From Lentisphaeria bacterium UBA1791 (lineage in GTDB: Bacteria > Verrucomicrobiota > Lentisphaeria > Victivallales > Victivallaceae): a stretch of DNA of 32,449 nt. The notes under the pieces are model-generated. The model searched no databases. It was given only the letters and a program-made list of their open reading frames with translations, and had not been told where the DNA came from. The stretch is from positions 1 to 32,449 of the forward strand of contig DCFZ01000018.1 in NCBI GenBank assembly GCA_002314455.1, in the 5' to 3' direction. This document shows positions 15,352 to 22,965 of the stretch, piece after piece. The position numbers and the translations under genes are program-made. Every line of letters starts with the position of its first letter. The first letter of the stretch is position 1.

Positions 15352-15371
15352 GGAAAAAGCGATGGTATATT
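15343..15371 (+). promoter_or_regulatory. Promoter of ppi-tolB-folC
   Basis: TTGCGA (15343-15348), 17-bp spacer, TATATT (15366-15371) followed by A. It overlaps the last codons of pilD. The leader of about 38 nt carries AAGGAG before the ATG at 15416. Confidence 0.75.
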
Positions 15372-15415
15372 ATTGCGCGAACATTTTTTAAATGAAAGAA
15401 TAAGGAGCTTTTTTT

Positions 15416-15907
15416 ATGGTCACGCTGAAAACCAATTTCGGGGAGATTAAACTGGAACTTTTTGCCGACGATGCGCCGGAAACCGTAAAGAATTTCCTTT
15501 CCTACGTCCGCAGCGGCTTCTACCGCGACACGCTTTTTCACCGGGTCATCGCCGGTTTCATGATCCAGGGCGGCGGCTTTGACCGCAAGTTCATTCAGAA
15601 ACCGACGCAAAAGGCGATCCGCAACGAAGCGACCAATCAGCTTTCCAACCAGCGCGGCACGATCGCGATGGCGCGCACCAGCGTCGTCGATTCGGCGACG
15701 AGCCAGTTTTTCATCAACCTCGTCGACAATGATTTCCTTGATTTCAAGGCGCCCGTGCCGCAATATTACGGGTATTGCGTTTTCGGCAAAGTCGTTTCGG
15801 GCATGGAGGTCGTCGACAAGATCGCGCAAGTCGAAACGACGTCGCGCGGCCCGCATCAGGACGTGCCGGCGGAGGATGTGGTCATTTTGGATGCGGTCGA
15901 GGAGTAA
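15416..15907 (+). CDS. ppiB: Peptidyl-prolyl cis-trans isomerase, cyclophilin type
   Basis: This 163-residue single-domain cyclophilin has no signal peptide, so it is predicted to be a cytoplasmic prolyl isomerase assisting protein folding. The catalytic signature is intact: FHRVIAGFMIQGGGF with the active Arg, then SQFFINL, and the C-terminal YCVFGKVVSGMEVVDKI. Length is typical of PpiB. AAGGAG lies before the ATG and the gene has its own promoter. The stop is 3 bases before tolB, so it leads an operon ppiB-tolB-folC. Confidence 0.93.
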   Translation: MVTLKTNFGEIKLELFADDAPETVKNFLSYVRSGFYRDTLFHRVIAGFMIQGGGFDRKFIQKPTQKAIRNEATNQLSNQRGTIAMARTSVVDSATSQFFINLVDNDFLDFKAPVPQYYGYCVFGKVVSGMEVVDKIAQVETTSRGPHQDVPAEDVVILDAVEE

Positions 15908-15910
15908 AAA

Positions 15911-17113
15911 ATGAAAAAGATCATCGTTTTCCTTTTGGGCGTCTGTTACGCGGCAACGTTAGTAGCCGCGCCGCCGATTGTCGTTTCCAAGACGGTGCGC
16001 GACAATCCGACGATCGAGTTGAAAATAAGCGGCAACGCCGCGCTCGACAATGCGGTGCGCAATTTTCTCGCCGCCAGCGGCTGGTTCGACGTGACCAACA
16101 ACGTCGGCGACTACCGGTTGCAGTTGACGCCGAGCGGCAACGGCGTGCGTTGCGATCTCGACCTCGCCGGCGCGCCGCTGGACACGTGGAACGCTTCCGC
16201 GCCCGACGTCCGCACGATGGCGAAACTCATCGTCGATCACGCGATCGAACGCAGTTTCAGCGACCTCAAGATCAAGGGATTCTGCACTTCGCGCATCGCC
16301 TTTTGCGCCAAAACCGCCTCCGGCGTGCGCAACATCTACGCCTGCGACATCGACGGCAACGACATTGTCCAGCTGACCAATTTCAATTCGCTTTGCGTCG
16401 AGCCCTGCTGGACGCCCGGCGGACGCTCGATCTGCTACTCCAAGTATGGGCGCACCGGTATCGACATCATCGAAACGACGGTCGGCGGCGTGAAAAAGAG
16501 CCGCATTCTCACCGCTTTCAAAGGCATCAACACCGGCGCGGCAGTCAGCCCCAACGGTCAGGAAATCGCGGCGATCTTGAGTTTCGACCACCAGGTCGAC
16601 TTGTACGTAATGGGCATCTATTCGCGCAAGCTCCGCCGGTTGACCAAAAACATCGAGGTCGAGGCTTCGCCCTGCTGGAGTCCCGACGGGTCGCGGATCG
16701 CCTATGTCAGCGAACAAGGCGGCGGTTCGACGCGCATCATCATCTGCAACCGCGACGGCTCCGGCAAGAAGCGGCTCCCCGCCGTCGGCAGTGACGCGGT
16801 GACGCCCGACTGGTCGGGCGACGATAAGATCGTCTACGCTTCGCGGGTCGGCGGCAGTTATACGATCTGCGTCTTTGACCTCAAGAACAATGAAAACCGC
16901 CGCGTCACCGAGGAACCGGGCAGTTTTGAATCGCCGGCGTGGGCGGCGGACAACCGTCAGGTGGTCTGCAAGCGCGTTTCCGGCAGACAATCCGATCTCG
17001 TCGTCGTCGATACGCGCACCGGCAAAGTGCGCAAACTGCTCTCGATGCAGTACGAACTGTCGATGCCGGCGTGGTCGCCCTGTGCACCGAAAGCTTCTGC
17101 GGCGCGGCCATGA
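15911..17113 (+). CDS. tolB: TolB-like periplasmic beta-propeller protein
   Basis: This exported protein of 400 residues has a signal peptide (MKKIIVFLLGVCYAATLVAA, cleavage before PPIVV). An N-terminal TolB_N-like domain (about 25-125, with FLAASGWFDV) precedes five or six WD40-like TolB blades. Blade motifs are visible, such as PCWSPDGSRIAYVSE, DGSGKKRLP, TPDWSGDDKIVYAS and PAWAADNRQVV. TolB connects the Tol inner-membrane complex with Pal and keeps the outer membrane attached during division. The last blade ends abruptly in AWSPCAPKASAARP, which is Ala/Arg-rich and may be a degraded or extended end. No tolQ/R/A or pal gene is adjacent, so this could be a TolB-related protein rather than the core Tol subunit. 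Its stop overlaps folC (ATGA). Confidence 0.85.
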   Translation: MKKIIVFLLGVCYAATLVAAPPIVVSKTVRDNPTIELKISGNAALDNAVRNFLAASGWFDVTNNVGDYRLQLTPSGNGVRCDLDLAGAPLDTWNASAPDVRTMAKLIVDHAIERSFSDLKIKGFCTSRIAFCAKTASGVRNIYACDIDGNDIVQLTNFNSLCVEPCWTPGGRSICYSKYGRTGIDIIETTVGGVKKSRILTAFKGINTGAAVSPNGQEIAAILSFDHQVDLYVMGIYSRKLRRLTKNIEVEASPCWSPDGSRIAYVSEQGGGSTRIIICNRDGSGKKRLPAVGSDAVTPDWSGDDKIVYASRVGGSYTICVFDLKNNENRRVTEEPGSFESPAWAADNRQVVCKRVSGRQSDLVVVDTRTGKVRKLLSMQYELSMPAWSPCAPKASAARP

Positions 17114-18381
17114 GTTTTTCCGGCGCCGATTACCTCGATCGGCTCAACATGTTTTCGGTCAAGCTCGGGCTTGACGCGACGCGTGCGCTCTTTGCCTGTG
17201 CGGGCGATCCGCAGAAAAAACTGCGGTTCATCCACCTCGCCGGAACCAACGGCAAAGGTTCGACGGGCGCGATGCTCGAAGCGGCGTTGCGCGGCGCGGG
17301 CTATCACACGGGATTTTACACGTCGCCCCATCTCATCGACGTGCGCGAGCGTTTCCGCATCGACGGCAAAATGGTCGACGCGGCGACGTTCGATCAGGCG
17401 GCAAAAATACTGGCGCGACAGGCGGAAAACCTTGAATTCACCTATTTTGAATTTGCCACCGTCCTCGGCGCGAAAATTTTTGCCGAAGCGCAATGCGACA
17501 TCGTCATCTGGGAAACCGGTATGGGCGGCAGACTCGACGCGACCAACGTGGTGACGCCGGAAATTTCCATCATCACCAACATCGCGCTCGACCATCAGCA
17601 GATTCTCGGCGACACGCTCGCAAAGATCGCCGCAGAAAAAGCCGGCATCATCAAGGAAAACGTCCCCGTTTTCACCGGCGTGCTGCCGGATGAAGCCTGC
17701 GCGGTGATCGAAAAAACGGCGAACGAGCGGCACGCCCTGTTTTGTCCCCCTTGCGCGCCGACGCCGGAACTTGCCTTCATCGATCGCGACGGCGCCCAGC
17801 ACTTTACCTACGACGGAATCGACGTCGCGCTGAGTCTGCCGGGCAGAATGCAGCGCGAAAACTGCCGGATTGTCCTCGAAGCGTTGCGTTATCTTGTTGC
17901 GCGGGAAAAGTTCGATCTGGCGCGCGCCGTTGCCGCGCTGAAGTCCGTCCGGTGGCCGGGGCGGATGCAGACAATCTCAGACGTCATCGTCGACGGCGGG
18001 CACAATCCCGACGGCGTCGGGGCGTTGGTCGCGTCGCTGGCGGAACGCTTTCCCCGTAAAAAATTCACCGTCGTCTACGGCGGTTTTGAGGACAAGGCAG
18101 TGCCGGCGTGTCTCAAATTGTGGGCGCCGCTTGCCGAAAAGATGGTCTTCACGCCGCTCCCGGCGGAAAAACGCGCGAGTTTTTCGCCGGAAAAATTGGC
18201 GGCGTTGTGGCAAAAGATCGCGCCGGAAATCCCCTGCACGCTTGCCCAAGACGGGATCGACGCACTGAAAACGGCGCAGAAAACTGCGCCGGGGAAAATT
18301 GTCGTTTCCGGAAGTTTATTCCTCGCGGGTGAGATCCTCGAATTTCTCGGCGGCAGAAACGCCGCCGGCGACCTCGTTTAG
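17110..18381 (+). CDS. folC: Folylpolyglutamate/dihydrofolate synthase FolC
   Basis: FolC adds glutamate to dihydropteroate and/or tetrahydrofolate, keeping folates in the cell. The 423-residue product is a Mur-ligase fold: P-loop HLAGTNGKGST (about 42-52), YTSPHLIDVRERFRI (folate site), WETGMGGRLDATNVV, ITNIALDH, LAKIAAEKAGIIK and, in the C-terminal domain, DGGHNPDG. The start ATG 17110 overlaps the tolB stop; the open frame reaching back to 16939 lies in tolB and is not FolC-like. Its stop TAG (18379-18381) interlocks with the stop of the convergent LptF gene, with no room for a terminator. Confidence 0.94.
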   Translation: MSFSGADYLDRLNMFSVKLGLDATRALFACAGDPQKKLRFIHLAGTNGKGSTGAMLEAALRGAGYHTGFYTSPHLIDVRERFRIDGKMVDAATFDQAAKILARQAENLEFTYFEFATVLGAKIFAEAQCDIVIWETGMGGRLDATNVVTPEISIITNIALDHQQILGDTLAKIAAEKAGIIKENVPVFTGVLPDEACAVIEKTANERHALFCPPCAPTPELAFIDRDGAQHFTYDGIDVALSLPGRMQRENCRIVLEALRYLVAREKFDLARAVAALKSVRWPGRMQTISDVIVDGGHNPDGVGALVASLAERFPRKKFTVVYGGFEDKAVPACLKLWAPLAEKMVFTPLPAEKRASFSPEKLAALWQKIAPEIPCTLAQDGIDALKTAQKTAPGKIVVSGSLFLAGEILEFLGGRNAAGDLV

Positions 18382-19688
18382 GTGCGGTCGCCGATCAGCC
18401 GCCAGACGCCGTAGCCGAGAAAAGCGATCGTCGGCGCAAGTCCGGCAACGCAGGGGTTGAGATGCCCGCCTTTGCCCAGCACGAGAAAGATCTGGGCGAC
18501 CACCATATATCCGACGATGACGGCAATCGCCGTGACGATCGCGAGCATACTGCCGGTACGCTCGTTGCGCGTCGCCAGCGGCACCCCGAGCAGGACGGCG
18601 AGGAAACACGACCACGGAAACGCGAGCCGGTAAAAAAAGATCGTCAGATAAATGTTTTTGACGCGTCCCGCCATATCGGGGTTGTTGCGGATGAGCCGCA
18701 AAATATCAACCGTGGGCAGATCGTCTTTTTCGCTGATCGAGGCGAGGATGTCAAAGGGCGATTCCGGAATGTCGTGCTCGTCGAAAAGCAATTGGTCGAA
18801 GTGGATTTCCGCGTGCATTTCCGACGTGCCGCGACTGCCGGTGTAGGCGGTTTCGTCACTGCGGTCGTAGCTGACGAAATTGCCGTCGGAAAGAGTCCAG
18901 AGCTTCTTCTTTTCGTCATAGCGCGCCGATTTGGCGAAAAAGTCGATTTTGCGGTCGAGCAACTGATATTCGATTTTCTGACGGAGCGTTTCCGGATCCG
19001 TGATTTCCAGCAGCTCCTTGGATTTGACCGGAAATACGGCGCAGATGCGGTCGTCGTAACCGGGGTCGCCCGGATTGCCGATCAATTGGCGGATCATCGA
19101 ACGGGTCCAAAACGTCTTGATCGTCACCGCGTCCTGATTGCCGCCGCTGTTGAAGGTCTTAAAGAGCCAATGGCGCTTCAAATCGTTGCTGCGGTAGGCA
19201 AGCAGACTGTGCTGATAGCGCCGCTGGTCGGCGACTTCGTCGTAGAGAATCTGCGCCTTTCGTTCGGTGATCGGGACGATCTTTTCGTTGAACGAAATGT
19301 TGACTACCGTCACCAGAAAGCCGATGACGAAAATCATCGCACTCGCGCGCGTCACCGAGATACCCGAGGCGCGCATCGCCGTGATCTCCAGATTCTTGCC
19401 GAATGCCGCCATCGTCCACATACAGCCGAGCAACATCGAGATCGGCAGTACGAAACGGATGTTTCCCGGCAGTTTGTAGAGGAAAAAGACGACCATCGCC
19501 GAGAGCGGCGCGTGACCGTTGAGGAAGTCCCCGATGAAGTGATAGACGTCGTTGAGGATGAAAAGGATGATGAAAACAAGCAGCAGAATGCTGTATTTAA
19601 TCATGAATTCCCGCAAAACGTAGCGATCGATGATCCACAGCGGGAACCACCGACGCACGGGTCTTGAGGTGTCTTTCAAATTGTCCAT
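18378..19688 (-). CDS. LptF/LptG family LPS-export permease
   Basis: This inner-membrane permease of 436 residues is of the YjgP/YjgQ family and extracts lipopolysaccharide as part of the LptB2FG transporter. Three N-terminal membrane segments follow WIIDRYVLREFM (YSILLLVFIILFI; AMVVFFLYKLPGNIRFVLPI with the family's coupling helix region; MIFVIGFLVTVV). A periplasmic jellyroll-like domain spans about 130-330, and three C-terminal membrane segments end the protein. Start 19688 (MDNLKDTSRPV) is chosen because the -10 box lies at 19695-19700, so the longer frame beginning at 19730 would start upstream of the promoter. Transcription would then begin at or next to the start codon. It is convergent and interlocked with folC. 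Confidence 0.9.
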   Translation of the reverse strand: MDNLKDTSRPVRRWFPLWIIDRYVLREFMIKYSILLLVFIILFILNDVYHFIGDFLNGHAPLSAMVVFFLYKLPGNIRFVLPISMLLGCMWTMAAFGKNLEITAMRASGISVTRASAMIFVIGFLVTVVNISFNEKIVPITERKAQILYDEVADQRRYQHSLLAYRSNDLKRHWLFKTFNSGGNQDAVTIKTFWTRSMIRQLIGNPGDPGYDDRICAVFPVKSKELLEITDPETLRQKIEYQLLDRKIDFFAKSARYDEKKKLWTLSDGNFVSYDRSDETAYTGSRGTSEMHAEIHFDQLLFDEHDIPESPFDILASISEKDDLPTVDILRLIRNNPDMAGRVKNIYLTIFFYRLAFPWSCFLAVLLGVPLATRNERTGSMLAIVTAIAVIVGYMVVAQIFLVLGKGGHLNPCVAGLAPTIAFLGYGVWRLIGDRT

Positions 19689-19694
19689 ATCCTT

Positions 19695-19723
19695 AATATA
19701 CACCGCCATATGCGGTTTGCCAA
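19695..19723 (-). promoter_or_regulatory. Promoter of the LptF-family gene (overlapping divergent pair)
   Basis: Minus strand: TTGGCA (19718-19723), 17-bp spacer, TATATT (19695-19700). The -35 box shares five bases with the -35 box of the oppositely directed promoter (19717-19722). The expected transcription start is about 19688, the A of the start codon. Confidence 0.75.
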
Positions 19724-19745
19724 ATCCCAAAGGCGGCGATATATT
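19717..19745 (+). promoter_or_regulatory. Promoter of the unknown gene at 19773
   Basis: TTGCCA (19717-19722), 17-bp spacer, TATATT (19740-19745) followed by AA. The leader of about 20 nt contains GGGGA before the ATG at 19773. Confidence 0.75.
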
Positions 19746-19772
19746 AAAAACAAATCAACTTTGGGGAAAATC

Positions 19773-20291
19773 ATGCCGGAATCATCTTTCAGCCGTTCGC
19801 TCGCCGCGCAGAATGCCGCGCGTTGCGTCGTCGCCGCCGCGCAGAGTTGCGGCTTGCTCGACCACCCGGTCGCCGTCGCGCCGGAATTCGCCGAATCCGA
19901 AAAGAAGTTGTTGCTTCAGATCCTCGCCGAACTCAAAGGCAAGGAAACCTTTTCCGCCGACGAGATCGCGTCGCTTTTCAATTTCGTCTTTGCGAAATCG
20001 GCGGAGTCGGTCACCAATTTCGCCAACCACCGGCCGGACGAATTCGATCTTTTGGGGTTGCTCGACGGCAAGGCGCCCGTCTGCGCCGAGGAAAAATTGA
20101 CCGATCGCTTCAAACATTCAGACTTCGCCGGATGCGCCGCCCAGAATTTCTGGGATTTCATGCAGAGCGCCGACGCCCCCGGCGAGGAGGAAAAATTTCT
20201 CGCACTCGCGGAGGCGCTCAAGTGGTGTTTCCGGCTCGGATGTCACTTCGCCGTGACCATCCTCGAGGAAAATCACTACGTCTTTATCTGA
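19773..20291 (+). CDS. Conserved-looking cytoplasmic protein of unknown function
   Basis: I do not recognise this 172-residue protein. It has no signal peptide or membrane segment, and is acidic and mostly helical by composition. Visible features are an Ala-rich N-terminal helix (SLAAQNAARCVVAAAQSCG), a long Glu/Lys helix (ESEKKLLLQILAELKG), a Phe-rich middle (LFNFVFAKSAESVTNFANH), six scattered Cys residues, and a C-terminal strand-like end (CHFAVTILEENHYVFI). The start at 19773 follows GGGGA and lies downstream of the promoter; an earlier in-frame ATG at 19710 precedes the -35 box and is discarded. It is a single-gene unit, divergent from the LPS permease with an overlapping promoter, which hints at joint regulation but does not reveal a function. 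Confidence 0.75.
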   Translation: MPESSFSRSLAAQNAARCVVAAAQSCGLLDHPVAVAPEFAESEKKLLLQILAELKGKETFSADEIASLFNFVFAKSAESVTNFANHRPDEFDLLGLLDGKAPVCAEEKLTDRFKHSDFAGCAAQNFWDFMQSADAPGEEEKFLALAEALKWCFRLGCHFAVTILEENHYVFI

Positions 20292-20301
20292 CGCAAAACG
20301 G

Positions 20302-20330
20302 TTGATTTTTTCTTCCTCCGAAACTATATT
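20302..20330 (+). promoter_or_regulatory. Promoter of the B12 riboswitch operon
   Basis: TTGATT (20302-20307), 17-bp spacer, TATATT (20325-20330) followed by AA. The predicted start near 20337 is just before the first paired base of the riboswitch. Confidence 0.8.
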
Positions 20331-20338
20331 AAGTCAAC

Positions 20339-20447
20339 GCCCGTTGTCGATACGCAGTGAATCATCGGTGAAATTCCGTGGCTGTCGCGCAACCGTTAAA
20401 GCCCTTTTTCAAGCGGCTTTAGAAAGTCGGATCCTGCAACTTCGGGC
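20339..20447 (+). promoter_or_regulatory. Cobalamin (B12) riboswitch, compact
   Basis: The leader contains the hallmark cobalamin aptamer blocks in order: ATCGGTGAAATTCC (20363-20376), then GGCTGTCGCGCAACCGT (20380-20396), a short hairpin AAAGCC/GGCTTT (20398-20420), and the B12 box AGTCGGATCCTGC (20425-20437). GCCCG (20339-20343) pairs with CGGGC (20443-20447), and GCAG (20354-20357) with CTGC (20434-20437), closing the structure. The large peripheral arm of the classic btuB-type aptamer is replaced by the short hairpin, giving about 109 nt. No intrinsic terminator follows. CGCAAAA at about 20469-20475 can pair with TTTTGTGCG just before AAAGGAG, so control at translation is plausible. It controls the pseudopilin-btuFCD operon. 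Confidence 0.87.
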
Positions 20448-20486
20448 AAAGCCATTTTGTGCGCGTAACGCAAAAGGAGTTGTTTC

Positions 20487-21248
20487 ATGCTGTGCTTTTT
20501 CCGCACGGGCAGTTGCAGAAAGCGTCTGCCCTTTACCCTCATCGAACTGCTGGTCGTCATCGCCATCATCGGAATTTTGGCGGCAATTCTGATCCCCTCG
20601 ATCAGCGCGGCAAATGCCGAGGCGCGCAAGACGCAATGTCTTTCCAATCTCCGCCAGATCGGGACGCTGCAACTGATGTATCTGAATTCCTTCGACGGTC
20701 TTTTCTGCCCCCTGATCGCCGACAACGGCAACTGGGATGCGTCGTGCGACGACGCGTGGCGCATGACGAAGCCGGGATTGCTCGCGCTGGGGACGGGGAG
20801 CAACTCTTCGGCGTCGGAAAGCCGCATTTTCCAATGCCCCGAAGCGCACCATTACACCAAAAGCTACACGACGAATTTTGCCGGATACGGCTACAACGAG
20901 TGTCTCGGCAGCGATCTGTACAACCCCTCCAACCCGGGGTGTGTGATCGGCGACGTCCGCGATCCGTCGCAGACGATGATCCATGCCGACGCCGGCTATC
21001 TCGACGGCAAAAAGTACGAGGTGACAAGCTATTTGCGCGCCCCCGAAGAGGGCGATTATCATTACGGTCAGTTGAAGGCCTTCGGCACCGTCGATTTCCG
21101 CCACGAAAAAAGTGCGGCCGTCGTCTATGTCGACGGTCACGCGGCGACAGCGGCGACGATCTGTCACCGCGCGGGCGGCGATGGAGTCCGCACCGGCTTT
21201 TTGAGCGAGGATCTCGCGGCCTACGACCCGAGGTATGTGGAAAAATGA
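20487..21248 (+). CDS. Pseudopilin with H-X9-DG motif, first gene of B12 operon
   Basis: This 253-residue protein has a 15-residue basic leader (ending CRKRLP) followed by FTLIELLVVIAIIGI, the class III prepilin signal. Glu is at +5 and a long hydrophobic helix follows. The residue before the cleavage site is Pro, not the usual Gly. The globular domain has NLRQIGTLQLMYLN, a Cys-containing core, and the H-X9-DG signature HEKSAAVVYVDGHA (about 205-218) typical of Lentisphaerota/Planctomycetota/Verrucomicrobiota pseudopilins. It would be processed by PilD and assembled by GspE/GspF. AAAGGAG lies 7 bases before the ATG. It is the gene nearest the cobalamin riboswitch and overlaps btuF by ATGA, so it is probably co-regulated with B12 import. 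Its role there is unknown. Confidence 0.9.
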   Translation: MLCFFRTGSCRKRLPFTLIELLVVIAIIGILAAILIPSISAANAEARKTQCLSNLRQIGTLQLMYLNSFDGLFCPLIADNGNWDASCDDAWRMTKPGLLALGTGSNSSASESRIFQCPEAHHYTKSYTTNFAGYGYNECLGSDLYNPSNPGCVIGDVRDPSQTMIHADAGYLDGKKYEVTSYLRAPEEGDYHYGQLKAFGTVDFRHEKSAAVVYVDGHAATAATICHRAGGDGVRTGFLSEDLAAYDPRYVEK

Positions 21249-22039
21249 AACATCTTTTGTGCTCTTTGGGGTTGTTGATTGCCTGGAGTTCGGTGGCGGC
21301 GCCGCGCGTCGTCTCGCTCTCGCCGGCGGTGACGGAAACGATCTATCAGCTCGGCGCGCAGACCGCGCTTGTCGGGCGAAGCAGCGCCTGCGATCAGCCC
21401 AAGGAAGCCGCATCTCTTCCCGTCGCCGGAAATTTCGGCATCGCCGACGTCGAAAAAGTGTTGATGCTGCATCCTGATTACGTCATCGCCCACAAGCTGG
21501 TCAACGCGCCTGCCGAACGCGTTTTCCGCCGGCGCCGCATCAAGGTGTTGCGTCTGCCGTGCGACAACGTCGCCGACTATTGCGCGATGGTGCGGCGCCT
21601 GGGCGAACTGCTCGATTGTCCATCGGCGGCGGCAAGGGAAATCGACCGCGTCGAAACGGCGCGCGCGCGCTGGCAAAATCTGCCGCGATTGCGGCAAAAG
21701 ACGCTTGTCGTCGTCTGGCCGCGCCCGCTGATCGTCGCCGGCGAGGGCACGTTCTGCAACGAATTGGTCGAACTTGCCGGCGCTTGCGGCGTCGATTTTT
21801 GCGGGCGGCGGGATTACTTCACCCCGGATGCCGAATTCATTTTGCAGAGCGATCCCGACGTTCTGCTCTGTCTTTTCCCGGAAACACAACTCGCCGACCA
21901 CCCGGTGTTGGGCAAATTGCGCGCGGTAAAGGAAAACAAGGTCGTTTTTCCCCGTGATCGCGATGTTTTTCAACGGCCGTCGCCCAGGTGGTGCGAAGCG
22001 GTCGATGAGCTGCGGAAGTTACTGGAGGCGCAAAAGTGA
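21245..22039 (+). CDS. btuF: Periplasmic cobalamin-binding protein BtuF
   Basis: This 264-residue substrate-binding protein of the helical-backbone (type III/cluster A-II) family has a Sec signal peptide (MKHLLCSLGLLIAWSSVAA, cleavage before PRVV) and no lipobox, as expected for a soluble periplasmic protein in a diderm. Typical motifs are VVSLSPAVTETIYQLG, LVGRSSACDQP, the loop VEKVLMLHPDYVIAH, and in the second lobe FTPDAEFILQSDPDVLLC. Assignment to cobalamin rather than iron-siderophore uptake comes from the riboswitch that controls the operon. The start overlaps the pseudopilin stop (ATGA) and its stop overlaps btuC (GTGA). Confidence 0.9.
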   Translation: MKHLLCSLGLLIAWSSVAAPRVVSLSPAVTETIYQLGAQTALVGRSSACDQPKEAASLPVAGNFGIADVEKVLMLHPDYVIAHKLVNAPAERVFRRRRIKVLRLPCDNVADYCAMVRRLGELLDCPSAAAREIDRVETARARWQNLPRLRQKTLVVVWPRPLIVAGEGTFCNELVELAGACGVDFCGRRDYFTPDAEFILQSDPDVLLCLFPETQLADHPVLGKLRAVKENKVVFPRDRDVFQRPSPRWCEAVDELRKLLEAQK

Positions 22040-22965
22040 AACGCAAATTTTATTTTCTGTTGTTGACGATGGCGGCGCTGATCGCATGGTTGCTGGTCGC
22101 AACGCTCAAGGGGACGCCGCCTGAACTTTTTGAATTCCGGCTGACCCGGCTGACGGCGGCGTTTTTTGTCGGCGGCGCGCTCGCGCTCGCGGGAAGTCTG
22201 ACGCAATCCATTTTCCGCAATGCGCTGGCGACACCCGACACGCTCGGCGTTTCCGGCGGCGCCGCGCTCGGCGCGGTCGTGGCGATCTTATATGGCGCCG
22301 GTCATCTCGAATGGAGTTTGCCGTTCGGCGCGTTTGCCGGCGCAATGCTCACGTTTTTGCTCGTTTCCGTCATCGGGAAATTCGGCAAAGACGGCGCGCT
22401 GGAGCTTCTGCTTGCCGGCGTGATCGCCGGTACGTCGATTTCCGGAATTTTGCTCTATCTGGTCTCGCAGGCGAACGTCGAGGAACTCGCCGGATTTTCG
22501 TGGTGGATGCTCGGCGATCTTTCGTGCGTCGATCCCGACGGCGTCGTCGCCGTGGCGGCGGTTGCCTTCGCAACGCTCGTCGTCGCGCGCATTTTTGCCA
22601 ACGACCTCAACGCAATGGTTTTCGGCGACGAGGGCGCGGCGTTGCTCGGCGTCGCCGTGCCGCGCGTGCGTTTCTGGTTGCTCGCGGCTTCGACTTTGCT
22701 CGTCGCGCTCTCGGTGAGCATCTGCGGCATCATCGGCTTCATCGGGTTGGTCGTGCCGCACATTATGCGCAAAATTTCCGGCAGCAACATGCGTTATCTG
22801 CCCTCGCTTTCCTTTGTTTGCGGCGGACTTTTCCTTATGGGGTGCGATCGGCTCGGGCGGTGGCTTGAACCGGTGCGCCAGTTGCCGCCGGGCGTATTGA
22901 CATCCATTTTAGGCGGCGTCGTCTTTCTCGCCGTCCTCTACCGCAAAGGAGGGCGTTCCATATGA
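22036..22965 (+). CDS. btuC: Cobalamin ABC transporter permease BtuC
   Basis: This FecCD/BtuC-family inner-membrane permease (309 residues, about nine to ten hydrophobic segments) forms a homodimeric channel with BtuD. Family motifs include LTQSIFRNALATPDTLGVSGGAALGA, LAGVIAGTSISGIL, SWWMLGDL, and GIIGFIGLVVPHIMRKISG, which contains the conserved cytoplasmic loop contacting the ATPase. The start is GTG at 22036, overlapping the btuF stop. The protein begins KRKFYFLLLTMAALIAWLL, somewhat shorter at the N-terminus than E. coli BtuC. Its stop overlaps the btuD start (ATGA, 22962-22965). Confidence 0.93.
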   Translation: MKRKFYFLLLTMAALIAWLLVATLKGTPPELFEFRLTRLTAAFFVGGALALAGSLTQSIFRNALATPDTLGVSGGAALGAVVAILYGAGHLEWSLPFGAFAGAMLTFLLVSVIGKFGKDGALELLLAGVIAGTSISGILLYLVSQANVEELAGFSWWMLGDLSCVDPDGVVAVAAVAFATLVVARIFANDLNAMVFGDEGAALLGVAVPRVRFWLLAASTLLVALSVSICGIIGFIGLVVPHIMRKISGSNMRYLPSLSFVCGGLFLMGCDRLGRWLEPVRQLPPGVLTSILGGVVFLAVLYRKGGRSI

